Made by a program: the position numbers and the translations under genes
In this document: positions 53,642-61,565 of the stretch, piece after piece
Numbering within the stretch: the first letter of the stretch is position 1
Layout of the letters: each line of letters begins with the position of its first letter
Assembly: GCA_021324735.1 (NCBI GenBank)
Contig: JAJPIO010000003.1
Span: 32,605-96,604 of the forward strand
Source of the DNA: Bacteroidota bacterium
GTDB taxonomy: Bacteria; Bacteroidota; Ignavibacteria; Palsa-1295
DNA: 64,000 nt
Direction of reading: 5' to 3'
Notes under the pieces: model-generated
What the model was told of the DNA's origin: nothing
The model's database searches: none
The model's input: the letters and a program-made list of their open reading frames with translations, nothing else

Positions 53642-54067
53642 TTACGAAAGCGAACCAGCCACTTCGGCATACGTGCGCTCGGTTTCCTGAATACGCACGC
53701 GCAGTTCGCGCAAATGTTTCATCGGAGAAAAAAGCTTCTTCAGGCGCTCAAAAAACCATTGTGCGATATTCTCAGCCGTCGTTGGAAACCCGACATAGAC
53801 CGACTTAAGACCCGAAGAATTAAGAAAATCGACGATCAGTTTATCGGACCGGTCACAGAGGAACGCGTGGTCGATCTCCGCTACCAACGGATCGACGATC
53901 TGCTTCAGAACAAAGTAATCGAGCACCATCCCCTGCTCGTCCGGCTCACCGGCCAGCTCGACCCACATACAGTATGAATGGCCATGCACATTACGGCAAC
54001 CACCTTCATGGAGTGGCAACCGGTGCGCCATCTCCCAACGAAAATCCTTCGCGATGCGAGTGAGCAT
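53642..54067 (-). CDS. queD: 6-carboxy-5,6,7,8-tetrahydropterin synthase QueD
   Basis: Forms 6-carboxytetrahydropterin from dihydroneopterin triphosphate, the step after GTP cyclohydrolase I. Zinc ligands H15, H28 and H30 and the catalytic C24 are seen in MAHRL and GGCRNVHGHSY. The later DHAFLCD histidine/aspartate pair is present. It has 141 residues and starts one base after the queF stop. No folE gene is in the window, so the first step must be supplied from elsewhere. Confidence 0.96.
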   Translation of the reverse strand: MLTRIAKDFRWEMAHRLPLHEGGCRNVHGHSYCMWVELAGEPDEQGMVLDYFVLKQIVDPLVAEIDHAFLCDRSDKLIVDFLNSSGLKSVYVGFPTTAENIAQWFFERLKKLFSPMKHLRELRVRIQETERTYAEVAGSLS

Positions 54068-54481
54068 CTATTGAATTGATTTTTTGAGACGTTTGATCGA
54101 GATTCGCTTGGAATGTGGTACTTTATCCTCTCCCTTGGTGTACTTCGCCACCACGTTGGAATGTAAGCCACCGCGCGTTGAGAATTCGCCGGTCACTTCC
54201 AACCACCGCGGTTCCAGAGCAGCCACCAGGTCTTCCAAAATTTCATTGATCACCGCCTCGTAAAATATTCCGCGATTTCTAAAACTCAAAAAGTAATACT
54301 TGAGCGCCTTGAGTTCGACACAGAGTTCATCCGGAACGAAGACGATCGATATCTCACCAAAATCCGGCAAGCCGGTGACCGGACAGACAGACGTGAACTC
54401 CGGATTGACATGGGTGATCACATAATCCCGCTCGGGATATGGATTCGGAAAAACGATAAGCTCTGGTTTACTTGCTGGCAT
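54068..54481 (-). CDS. queF: NADPH-dependent preQ0 reductase QueF (short type)
   Basis: Reduces the nitrile of preQ0 to the aminomethyl group of preQ1. The nucleophile C33 (SVCPVTGLPDFG) and the adjacent aspartate D40 are present, with the family motif ELKALKYYFLSFRNRG. At 137 residues it is the single-domain form. Its ATG shares one base with the queE stop (TAATG), so the two are translationally coupled. Confidence 0.96.
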   Translation of the reverse strand: MPASKPELIVFPNPYPERDYVITHVNPEFTSVCPVTGLPDFGEISIVFVPDELCVELKALKYYFLSFRNRGIFYEAVINEILEDLVAALEPRWLEVTGEFSTRGGLHSNVVAKYTKGEDKVPHSKRISIKRLKKSIQ

Positions 54482-55188
54482 TATACTCCTCGTACTACAT
54501 CCGGCCAGATCAGTTTGTGCATTTGTATCTGCATCCGGACTGGCAATTTATCTTCAAGAATCCACTTGGCAAGGTCGTCGAGTGCTAACATTCCATACAC
54601 AGGCGAAAACAGAATTGCACCTGCCCGACGCTCAAGACCAAATTTCAAAGCCTGCTCTCTCGACCATTCATAATCATCCCGAGAGCCGATCACAAATTTT
54701 ATTTCGTCGTTCTTTGTAAGCTCTGTGATATTCTCATAACGATTCCGCTTCATCATTCCCGATGATGGCGTCTTTAGATCGACAATACGTTTAACGCGCG
54801 AGTCGACACGAGAAATATCCATGTGGCCGCCTGTCTCGATCATTACGTCATAACCTCGCGCAAGCAATTCTCGGATCAGTGTATAGACTCCCTCCTGTTC
54901 GAGCGGTTCGCCACCGGTAAGCTCGACCAACTTGCAACCGTAACCAGCGATCTTATCTAAGATATCTGCAATTAAAAAATCCTCTCCTTCAAAGAAGGAG
55001 TATTCTGTATCGCAATAGGAGCATCGGAGGCCACAACCGGTCATTCGGACGAACACACATGGCTCACCTGCACGAGATGATTCACCTTGAATAGAATGGA
55101 AAATCTCGTTTACCCGTAGAACATCACTCCTCTGCTTTTCGGCAGAAGAAAGCGCCTTTTGCTGTACTAATTCGAGAATTTCCGACAT
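54481..55188 (-). CDS. queE: 7-carboxy-7-deazaguanine synthase QueE (radical SAM)
   Basis: Radical-SAM ring contraction of 6-carboxytetrahydropterin to 7-carboxy-7-deazaguanine. The [4Fe-4S] ligands are C52, C56 and C59 (CGLRCSYC, a C-x3-C-x2-C motif), preceded by the substrate-contact region IFHSIQGES. ELTGGEPLEQ follows. The ATG at 55188 has a strong GGAGG site 6 bases upstream; a TTG four codons earlier sits in that site and is rejected. It is first of the queE-queF-queD-queC-lptD-tilS run. Confidence 0.95.
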   Translation of the reverse strand: MSEILELVQQKALSSAEKQRSDVLRVNEIFHSIQGESSRAGEPCVFVRMTGCGLRCSYCDTEYSFFEGEDFLIADILDKIAGYGCKLVELTGGEPLEQEGVYTLIRELLARGYDVMIETGGHMDISRVDSRVKRIVDLKTPSSGMMKRNRYENITELTKNDEIKFVIGSRDDYEWSREQALKFGLERRAGAILFSPVYGMLALDDLAKWILEDKLPVRMQIQMHKLIWPDVVRGV

Positions 55189-55245
55189 CTGCGCCTCCAA
55201 ACGTGTGATGCTCGGAGTATGCTCCCGGGCCGTTGTGAAGCGCTA

Positions 55246-56007
55246 TTAATTCCCTTCGGCAAAGGGATGCTCACCCGGTTTAAGCAATGGAATGAACCAC
55301 GGACGAGAATCGAGATAATTTACCCGCGATTCGACAATATCAGGCCCCTCCTCAGAGGGTCTCTCTAACTTTAAAGCTCCCCAAAGATCGCTTGGAAATA
55401 ATCCCACACAACCAGGACATAACCAAGCAAAAACATTAATGGCAGAGGCAAGCAGGATACTATCCGGCCCCATTTTTCGAATCAATCGCTCCCAATCCAG
55501 ATCGCCTTTCGTGCAATACAGGACGTTAAAAACGTCGAACCAATCGCAGCGTCCCCGTTGCATAATGTACAACTTATTAAGGATAAGCTCCTCCGCTGGA
55601 ATGACAGCATATTCTGTATCCCACAACGTTAGCCTGTTCTGTGCATTAAAGTAATCGTCGTCCAGGGGACGAACATAGTTCGCCATGTCCCAAATGATAT
55701 CCGCAATGTATCCATCCCGTGTAGAGCGATAGATCCAGCGACGGTCGTAACCGAGAAAATCATAATAATCGATAGCACCGATCGATGTAACAGCATGAAT
55801 GAAATCGTGACGGAGGTCTTTGGGAACATACAGATCGATATCTTTCGTGTTGCGAAGATAACTAGTATACGTTGCCCAGGCAAAGGCGCCTCCTAATGCG
55901 AACGGAAGCCCTGTTTTTCGTGCGGCTTCTAAAACATCCCGATAAAAGTCCGCCTGATCTTCGGAGATCTTTTCAATACCCTTTAGTTCGGCCGCGTTAC
56001 GTTTCAT
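55246..56007 (-). CDS. Nucleotidyltransferase-fold protein of unknown function (253 aa)
   Basis: Residues 30-65 show the minimal nucleotidyltransferase core: a GGAF glycine pair and a KDIDLYV acidic pair. This recalls proteins that modify or read a small nucleotide substrate, such as DUF6036/AbiEii-like domains. A YIADIIWDM segment could supply the third carboxylate. The C-terminal half is Trp/Cys-rich and unrecognised. It lies 58 bases upstream of queE and 85 bases downstream of the phosphodiesterase gene on the same strand. Without a visible antitoxin gene, a toxin-antitoxin role is not supported. Confidence 0.7.
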   Translation of the reverse strand: MKRNAAELKGIEKISEDQADFYRDVLEAARKTGLPFALGGAFAWATYTSYLRNTKDIDLYVPKDLRHDFIHAVTSIGAIDYYDFLGYDRRWIYRSTRDGYIADIIWDMANYVRPLDDDYFNAQNRLTLWDTEYAVIPAEELILNKLYIMQRGRCDWFDVFNVLYCTKGDLDWERLIRKMGPDSILLASAINVFAWLCPGCVGLFPSDLWGALKLERPSEEGPDIVESRVNYLDSRPWFIPLLKPGEHPFAEGN

Positions 56008-56092
56008 CGCTCATGAACCCATCCATCTCTATGCCTTCTTTAGAAAGGCCGATCGAAGCTCTGCCGTATGCTAGGAAACGTATCTTAGGCGA

Positions 56093-57367
56093 TCAACCAA
56101 AATTCATCATTGCAAGGACGGTCTCCATTTCAGCAGGAGTTAGACCTCCGTGCATACCATAATATTTCTGCTCAAATCGTCCTCGCTCGTACCACCACAC
56201 GGATTCTCCGGCGTAGGGCAAGATCACAAGATCACCGACTCTTCCGAGAAAGGCAGCGGAAGGTGGCATGGAGCCAAAGAATCCTTGCTCGATCAGATCG
56301 TTCGTAAGATGTATTTCCGCTTTTCCGGAAAGCTTATGGCTCAGAATATCGCAGGCTTCCTTTGCCTTGCCCTCTTTAACATGTAAAAACATATCGCGGC
56401 AGGATCCCGCCGGTACAATGTAATGTCCGCGCTTATTGCACCGAAGAAGCGGTATGATCTCTTTTACAACTTCATTCAAATAGATCGTCGTTGCGGGATC
56501 GACTTCCACATGAGCGTGATCGGCTGTCATCATAAACAGCGTTTTTAGCTTTGAACCTTGTAAGGCCGGCACGAGAAACGTCTCGAGCATCCATAATACA
56601 GCTCGGGTCTCTGCTTCCAACTGCCGAGCTTTAGGACCATGCTCGTGCGCCACCCCATCGATCTTATCATAATACAGAAAATAATAGGTCCTCTCTTTCT
56701 GTTGCTCGATCAGTTCTGACAATGTAACGATCGCTTCTGGCAAACTACGGTATGGTACCAGCTTTGCACCGGCTGTTACTACTTCCGTATATGGCGAGTG
56801 GGTGTATTGATGATCCTGAAAGACGAACGACTTAACCCCATGATTCGCTAAGTCGTAATAGACCGTATCCGCTGGGAATAGACGTAACGGATCGATGCCA
56901 ACTTTGAGTAGCGTGTCACGTTCCTTATCGCCTGCGAATGAGTACAGAAGTGGAGCGATCACTTCATCCAGCACTGGTTCATAGTAATACCACTCGTAGA
57001 TTCCACTTTGGCCTATGGGCAGACCCGTGTGAATCGAAGTTACATGGGCAGCCGTGGTAGAAGGAAACTGAGAACTTATTTTCGAGATAAGCCCATGCTC
57101 TATCATACGATGAACAAAGGGGTGGTCGTGATACCGATCGAGAAATCTCCAGCCGAACGCATCGATGAAGAAGAGAATAACGGCATCATATTTTTTGCGT
57201 AAATCCTCTCGGGGGCCAAAAGGAATGCCATGCCTCTGATCGTCCATAAGAAGCGAGCGGATCGTTTGAGGAAGTTGTGCGAATGCATACCCCTCATATA
57301 ACGGCTTTGTAAAATATTTGCCAAATCGGCTGCCGCCAACCACGCGGATGGATTGTTCGTCGATCAT
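56093..57367 (-). CDS. Alkaline-phosphatase-superfamily phosphodiesterase/nucleotide pyrophosphatase
   Basis: Metal-dependent hydrolase of 424 residues. The two-zinc site can be traced: ILFFIDAFGW (first Asp), the nucleophilic Thr in FPSTTAAHVTS, DKIDGVAHEHG (Asp and His), TADHAHVEV (Asp-His) and YGMHGGLT (last His). The order matches type I phosphodiesterases. No signal peptide is seen, so it may be cytosolic. Substrate unknown. It is divergent from murB, whose ATG is 61 bases away. Confidence 0.85.
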   Translation of the reverse strand: MIDEQSIRVVGGSRFGKYFTKPLYEGYAFAQLPQTIRSLLMDDQRHGIPFGPREDLRKKYDAVILFFIDAFGWRFLDRYHDHPFVHRMIEHGLISKISSQFPSTTAAHVTSIHTGLPIGQSGIYEWYYYEPVLDEVIAPLLYSFAGDKERDTLLKVGIDPLRLFPADTVYYDLANHGVKSFVFQDHQYTHSPYTEVVTAGAKLVPYRSLPEAIVTLSELIEQQKERTYYFLYYDKIDGVAHEHGPKARQLEAETRAVLWMLETFLVPALQGSKLKTLFMMTADHAHVEVDPATTIYLNEVVKEIIPLLRCNKRGHYIVPAGSCRDMFLHVKEGKAKEACDILSHKLSGKAEIHLTNDLIEQGFFGSMPPSAAFLGRVGDLVILPYAGESVWWYERGRFEQKYYGMHGGLTPAEMETVLAMMNFG

Positions 57368-57427
57368 GTTTTAGCACAAACCTTTGTTGCGACTCTACAA
57401 TATGTAACGAGTTGCTTTACAAGAATC

Positions 57428-58555
57428 ATGCTCCATCTCGAACAAAACCGGGCTTTAAAACCGCTAACAACCTTTAAAATTGGTGGTCCAGCGCAATATT
57501 TCGCCAGTGTAAACGAGCCGAACGATCTTCTTGAAGCATTGTCCTTTGCTCAGACCGAACACCTTCCGGTCCTCATACTGGGAGGTGGCAGCAATATGCT
57601 CATAAGTGATACAGGTTTTAGAGGACTTGTCGTTCAAATCGTAAATAAGGGGATCGAATTACTATCAAGCTCTAAGCCTCATAAGCAACATTTGCGCATT
57701 GCTTCAGGAGAAGTCTGGGATGCGGTTGTGAAATTTGCTGTCGAGCATGAGCTTTGGGGCATCGAAAATTTATCACGTATTCCGGGACGGACCGGTGCGG
57801 TCGCGGTGCAAAATGTCGGCGCTTATGGCCAGGAAATATCCAATGTCCTTCTAAACGTAGAAGCTTATGATAGAAAAGAAAATCGGTTTGTAACGCTATC
57901 CAATATAGAATGTGGCTTCAGTTATCGTCAGAGTATATTTAACACACGAGAAAAAAATCGTTACATCATTCTTTATACTACGCTCGAGCTTTCTAAGGAG
58001 CCAGCGCGAAATCTCTCCTATCCCGATGTAAAAAAGCGATTTGAAAATACAGCACAACCCACATTAATGGAGATCCGCCAAGCCATCAAAGAGATTCGTG
58101 ATAGGAAATTCCCCTTCCCTGCCGAATCGATCGAAGGCAATGCTGGCTCATTCTTCAAAAACTCTTTGATCTCTCACGAGCAATTTTTAGAACTCGAGAA
58201 TAAGTTTGCTAAGAATTTGCCAGAGCAAATGAGCCGGCTCGAGCGACATAAGCCTGCCGATGACCAAACGCAAGCTTTAATCAAAATTCCATCCGCCTTC
58301 ATTCTCGATGCCTGTGGTCTTAAAGGTTATCGTCGTGGCGATGTGATGCTTAATCCTGCACAGCCCGTAATTGTGCTGAACGTTACTGGCAAAGCAACCG
58401 CCGATGAAGTCCTTTCCGTAGTGCATGAGGTGCGGAATGTTGTGATGGAAAAGACGGGGCTCTACTTATATATCGAGCCAGAGCTTATCGGCTTCGATAC
58501 AGATGAGCTCAAAGGCTACGGATTTAACGATTTAGAAATAACTCGATTTCGATGA
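57428..58555 (+). CDS. murB: UDP-N-acetylenolpyruvoylglucosamine reductase MurB
   Basis: FAD/NADPH enzyme making UDP-N-acetylmuramate for peptidoglycan. The start at ATG 57428 (MLHLEQNRAL) gives 375 residues. An earlier in-frame ATG (57353) would run into the divergent phosphodiesterase gene and add a non-conserved stretch. FAD-binding LGGGSNMLIS, IPGRTGAVAVQNVGAYGQEI, the Tyr-Arg pair GFSYRQSIF, the catalytic Ser in GNAGSFFKN and the final Glu in YIEPELIGF are present. The intact YRxSxF pattern places it with type I MurB. Confidence 0.95.
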   Translation: MLHLEQNRALKPLTTFKIGGPAQYFASVNEPNDLLEALSFAQTEHLPVLILGGGSNMLISDTGFRGLVVQIVNKGIELLSSSKPHKQHLRIASGEVWDAVVKFAVEHELWGIENLSRIPGRTGAVAVQNVGAYGQEISNVLLNVEAYDRKENRFVTLSNIECGFSYRQSIFNTREKNRYIILYTTLELSKEPARNLSYPDVKKRFENTAQPTLMEIRQAIKEIRDRKFPFPAESIEGNAGSFFKNSLISHEQFLELENKFAKNLPEQMSRLERHKPADDQTQALIKIPSAFILDACGLKGYRRGDVMLNPAQPVIVLNVTGKATADEVLSVVHEVRNVVMEKTGLYLYIEPELIGFDTDELKGYGFNDLEITRFR

Positions 58556-58557
58556 GC

Positions 58558-58565
58558 TATATTTG
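58558..58565 (+). promoter_or_regulatory. Putative -7 element (TATATTTG) before the lipoprotein gene
   Basis: An exact TAnnTTTG match 26 bases before the ATG at 58592, overlapping nothing but the 36-base gap after murB. No clean TTTG lies at the usual -33 spacing. Confidence 0.35.
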
Positions 58566-58591
58566 TAGCAGTTACCTTTATTTTTGTTTAC

Positions 58592-59296
58592 ATGAAAAAA
58601 CTGCATTTTAATTTACTACTTCTTAGCGTTGCAGGCCTTCTCATTGGCGGCTGCAAAACCTCCACTTCCCCATCCAATTCATCCATAACCACCCCCGGTG
58701 CTGGTAGTTATTTCGTGAACGTCAGCCAATCGAAAGATACTATGGGCATGATCACGAGTTCTGACACCTCGACCGATAATGTCGTCCAAACCGGACTTGC
58801 CTTTAGTGGTAAGACCAACGTAATGGAAGTGATTACAACGAATAGCGATGGATCGCACGACACCAACTATTTTCATTACGAGTCCAATGGCGACGTTAGT
58901 GTCTATGCCGCAAGTTCTTCTACAGGATTTGGGACGTTGCCGACAAATAATGGCTGGATCACCATTCCGTTTGCATCACAAGGCACCACCACTTCTAGCA
59001 GTGATACGACAATTGATGGCTACCCCTTCCATGTGAACTTTACTGTTGCTGGCGCCGGCTCTGGTTCTGTAACCATTAAAGGTAAATCGTTCTCGACCGA
59101 GAACGCAAAGATGACAATAGCGATGTCAGGAAGTGTATTTGGACAGGCAATTAATATGTCCACAGCAACAACACTTCAGTTTGCTCCATCACTTGGTTAT
59201 GTAGTTGCAACCAATACCCCGGGCACGAGAAACCCGATCACAGGTACCATGCAACCGTCCAATCAATCAATGACTATAGATTATAGCTTGAAATAA
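58592..59296 (+). CDS. Small lipoprotein of unknown function (234 aa)
   Basis: A lipoprotein signal peptide with lipobox LIGGC (Cys21) is followed by a Ser/Thr-rich linker (TSTSPSNSS) and a beta-rich, Thr/Ser-rich domain of about 190 residues with many small polar residues and no Cys. No family was recognised. It probably faces the periplasm or the cell surface. A strong bidirectional terminator follows 15 bases after the stop. Confidence 0.8.
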   Translation: MKKLHFNLLLLSVAGLLIGGCKTSTSPSNSSITTPGAGSYFVNVSQSKDTMGMITSSDTSTDNVVQTGLAFSGKTNVMEVITTNSDGSHDTNYFHYESNGDVSVYAASSSTGFGTLPTNNGWITIPFASQGTTTSSSDTTIDGYPFHVNFTVAGAGSGSVTIKGKSFSTENAKMTIAMSGSVFGQAINMSTATTLQFAPSLGYVVATNTPGTRNPITGTMQPSNQSMTIDYSLK

Positions 59297-59310
59297 TTTA
59301 ACTTGATTTG

Positions 59311-59346
59311 AAAAAAAGCGAGTGACAACTGTCACTCGCTTTTTTT
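59311..59346. terminator. Bidirectional intrinsic terminator
   Basis: AAAAAAAGCGAGTGACA (59311-59327) pairs with TGTCACTCGCTTTTTTT. A-run and T-run on both sides make it work for the lipoprotein gene (+) and the channel gene (-). The stem contains the last codons and stop (KKSE-stop) of the channel gene. Confidence 0.9.
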
Positions 59347-60117
59347 ATTTGATGCCTCCGATCGAATCTGTCCCTCGTCACCAAAGACCGTCCTCGCTGG
59401 TGGCAGCAATGAAACGAATCTCCCTACGATAAGCAAACTAAAGAAAAGCCCTACAAAGCCCTGCAATGTTGCAATGTAACGCACAATGCCGATGGGATGA
59501 ATATCTCCATAGCCAATAGTAAGTTGCGTCACCATGCTAAAGTAGAGACATTCGTGTACCCCTTGAATGCCATGAAGATCGGCTGGCAACGTTGCATATA
59601 AGAGCGAGAAGACCAGCATTAGCTCACCGTATGTTATTGCGGCAATAATAAGATTGCGGGTTACAGAAACAGTAACATGACTCGATTCGGCAAAGCGCAA
59701 TCGGTCGAACACGTTAAGGTTAATATTCGCCTGTGCAATATCGATAATTCGAATCACCATCAGAATTTGAACGACGATCCGAACAAGGGCAGAGTTGGTC
59801 GAAAGTAGAATAAATCCTAATAGTATCTCAACAACAATGCTGCTCACAATGTAGAGATCGACATGCCGAGCACGATGACGCATACGCTCGATCAAATACG
59901 ATTCCTTCTCACCCGCCTGCTCGATATCATGGAGTCCCCAATGGATCAGGCTTCGCGTCGGAATAAAAAGAATCGACGGCGATATAAATTCTGCAAAGAA
60001 ACAAAGCCGTTCTGCGAGCCAGGAAAGATAACTAAACTCTTTCAACCGGAGAACGCTGGGAGGTACACGACGGGCCGCTGTTAACTCGGCCCGCAACTTC
60101 GTTATTGGCGAGATCAT
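59332..60117 (-). CDS. Two-pore-helix potassium-channel-like protein (261 aa)
   Basis: The selectivity filter TIGYGD is at residues 200-205, between a pore helix (ECLYFSMVTQL) and a final membrane helix (210-235). Four hydrophobic segments are seen near 88-106, 113-128, 152-175 and 210-235, the Ion_trans_2 arrangement with an extra N-terminal pair. No cytosolic RCK/TrkA_N domain or cyclic-nucleotide domain follows; the C-terminus is a short charged tail. It likely passes K+ across the inner membrane. The end of the gene lies inside the terminator stem. Confidence 0.88.
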   Translation of the reverse strand: MISPITKLRAELTAARRVPPSVLRLKEFSYLSWLAERLCFFAEFISPSILFIPTRSLIHWGLHDIEQAGEKESYLIERMRHRARHVDLYIVSSIVVEILLGFILLSTNSALVRIVVQILMVIRIIDIAQANINLNVFDRLRFAESSHVTVSVTRNLIIAAITYGELMLVFSLLYATLPADLHGIQGVHECLYFSMVTQLTIGYGDIHPIGIVRYIATLQGFVGLFFSLLIVGRFVSLLPPARTVFGDEGQIRSEASNKKSE

Positions 60118-60179
60118 AATCGGTACGTGTGGAACGAAGTTAACCCATCAATCAATCTCAGACGATCGGTAAAATAGAA

Positions 60180-60212
60180 AAGGACCGGACGACCCCATAT
60201 CGCCCAGTCCTT
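60180..60212 (-). terminator. Intrinsic terminator of yceI
   Basis: On the minus strand AAGGAC-T-GGGCGA pairs with TCGTCC-G-GTCCTT (12 pairs, one G-U) and is followed by TTCTATTTT, 24 bases after the yceI stop. Confidence 0.75.
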
Positions 60213-60235
60213 ACAAATTGTCGTTCCCTCGAAGT

Positions 60236-60820
60236 TTATGCCTTAATAAACTGAGCTTCGATCGCGATGGAAACGTCCTCACCAACGAGGATGCCACCCG
60301 CCTCAAGAGCCACGTTCCACGATAGACCAAAGTCCTTGCGATTGATCTTCGTCTTGGCGCTAAAACCGATACGCTGGTTACCCCACGGGTCGGTCACTTC
60401 TTCCGTTGGGCCTTCGGCTTTGAAGGTTACTTCTTTCGTCACCCCATGGATGGTGAGATCACCACGTACGAGAATCTCATCGTCCGATTTCTGCTCCCAC
60501 TTCGTTGAATGGAAGCTCATTTCGGGATAGTTCTCGACATCAAAGAAGTCGGCACTACGAAGGTGTGCATCGCGGCTCGCGTCATTCGTTTGAACGCTAG
60601 CGGTCTTGATTTGCACATGTACGCTCGATTGCTCGATATTATTCTTATCAAGCTGGAGCGATCCCGTTACTTCACGGAATTCGCCACGAACGCTTGCGAT
60701 CATCATATGACGGACACTGAATTCCGCATTCGTGTGAGCATTGTCCAGCGACCACGTGGTTAAACCGGCAGCCGTCTTCTCCGTTGTGGCTTTTTCCAAA
60801 ACTTCAACATTTGAACTCAT
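60236..60820 (-). CDS. YceI-family lipid-binding-fold protein
   Basis: YceI proteins are lipocalin-like barrels binding isoprenoid or other lipids. Family motifs are present: TWSLDNAHTNAEFSVRHM, VRGEFREVTG, SRDAHLRSADFFDVENYPEM, LTIHGVTKEVTF and FGLSWNVALEAGG. The ATG at 60820 (MSSNVEVL) is chosen for its GGAG site 6 bases upstream; the ATG at 60832 has none. It lacks a signal peptide, so this form should be cytosolic. It has 194 residues. Two direct repeats upstream may be an operator. Confidence 0.93.
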   Translation of the reverse strand: MSSNVEVLEKATTEKTAAGLTTWSLDNAHTNAEFSVRHMMIASVRGEFREVTGSLQLDKNNIEQSSVHVQIKTASVQTNDASRDAHLRSADFFDVENYPEMSFHSTKWEQKSDDEILVRGDLTIHGVTKEVTFKAEGPTEEVTDPWGNQRIGFSAKTKINRKDFGLSWNVALEAGGILVGEDVSIAIEAQFIKA

Positions 60821-60871
60821 AACATTCTCCATTTTCTAAAACATAACATTTGTTTCGACAGATATTTACGC

Positions 60872-60894
60872 GTTACAACACTGCTTGTTACAAC
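60872..60894 (-). promoter_or_regulatory. Direct repeat upstream of yceI
   Basis: GTTACAAC occurs twice (60872-60879 and 60887-60894), 15 bases apart start to start, within 75 bases of the yceI start. This could be a regulator-binding pair. No promoter consensus was confirmed. Confidence 0.3.
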
Positions 60895-60995
60895 AAACAT
60901 TCTCGTAAAATAACTTTCTATATGAATCAGATGCGCCGGCAGACAATTTGCTGAGCAAAAATTAATTCTTGTCTAAAACACAACCATACTCGACT

Positions 60996-61220
60996 ATGAC
61001 TATTATGATCCGCAGCATACTTGCCGCACTTGTTTTAGGTATTTCGCTGCCAGCCCTTGCTTCGCAGCATCAGGACACGACCATGCATCGGACGCATCAT
61101 CATCGGATGCATAAGAAAGAAACAAAAGCTGAAGAGGCTAAAGAAGAGAAAGCTGAGAAAATGAAAACTCACAAAGCTCATCATCACCATAAACATGTTA
61201 AGAAGACAACAACCCCCTAA
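60996..61220 (+). CDS. Small exported His/Lys-rich protein (74 aa)
   Basis: From the ATG at 60996 a signal peptide (MIRSILAALVLGISLPALA) is followed by about 50 mature residues with clusters of histidine (THHHRMH, AHHHHKH) separated by a Lys/Glu helix (EEAKEEKAEKMK). The pattern is typical of metal-binding periplasmic mini-proteins (Cu, Ni or Zn), but no characterised family was recognised. A hairpin terminator follows. Confidence 0.65.
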   Translation: MTIMIRSILAALVLGISLPALASQHQDTTMHRTHHHRMHKKETKAEEAKEEKAEKMKTHKAHHHHKHVKKTTTP

Positions 61221-61241
61221 CGTCATACCCTTCAAAATGCA

Positions 61242-61274
61242 AATCCCCGGATAGTGATCCGGGGATTACCTTTT
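61242..61274 (+). terminator. Terminator after the His-rich gene
   Basis: AATCCCCGGAT (61242-61252) pairs perfectly with 61257-61267 around an AGTG loop, followed by ACCTTTTAA. It starts 21 bases after the stop. Confidence 0.65.
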
Positions 61275-61388
61275 AATAGTGTTGCCATCACAAAAGGATA
61301 ATCTGTTTGCCCCAAATTAGGCGTTCCGACGGCTTTTGGTAAAATAACTATTTCACTTATACACCTCTCGGAAGTATCCCCATTGGAA

Positions 61389-61410
61389 TTTTACCTTTAA
61401 GAAGGTAAAA
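61389..61410 (+). other. Small hairpin in the gap before the right-end gene
   Basis: TTTTACCTT pairs with AAGGTAAAA around a TAAG loop. It lies in the 345-base gap between the His-rich gene and the right-end gene and just ahead of a promoter-like sequence; purpose unclear. Nothing else was recognised in the gap. Confidence 0.35.
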
Positions 61411-61415
61411 AATGT

Positions 61416-61446
61416 TTTGCAAGCAACTGCTCGCCGTTTATATTAT
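61416..61446 (+). promoter_or_regulatory. Putative promoter of the right-end gene
   Basis: TTTG at 61416-61419 is followed after exactly 19 bases by TATATTAT, a two-mismatch fit to TAnnTTTG. A leader of about 110 bases would precede the ATG at 61566. Confidence 0.3.
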
Positions 61447-61565
61447 TTTTATAACCTGTGCTTGTGTAACATTTGCTTCATGAGTGGTGTCGCTCGTGCA
61501 TCTCTCCTCAATTTTACCCCACGTCAAATCGAGAGGGAAATGCTACCCATAATACTTAACTCGTT

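Noticed and set aside
55189..55245. preQ1 riboswitch before queE
   Set aside because: The short gap shows no C-rich pseudoknot loop or A-rich tail typical of preQ1 classes; only a strong Shine-Dalgarno is evident.
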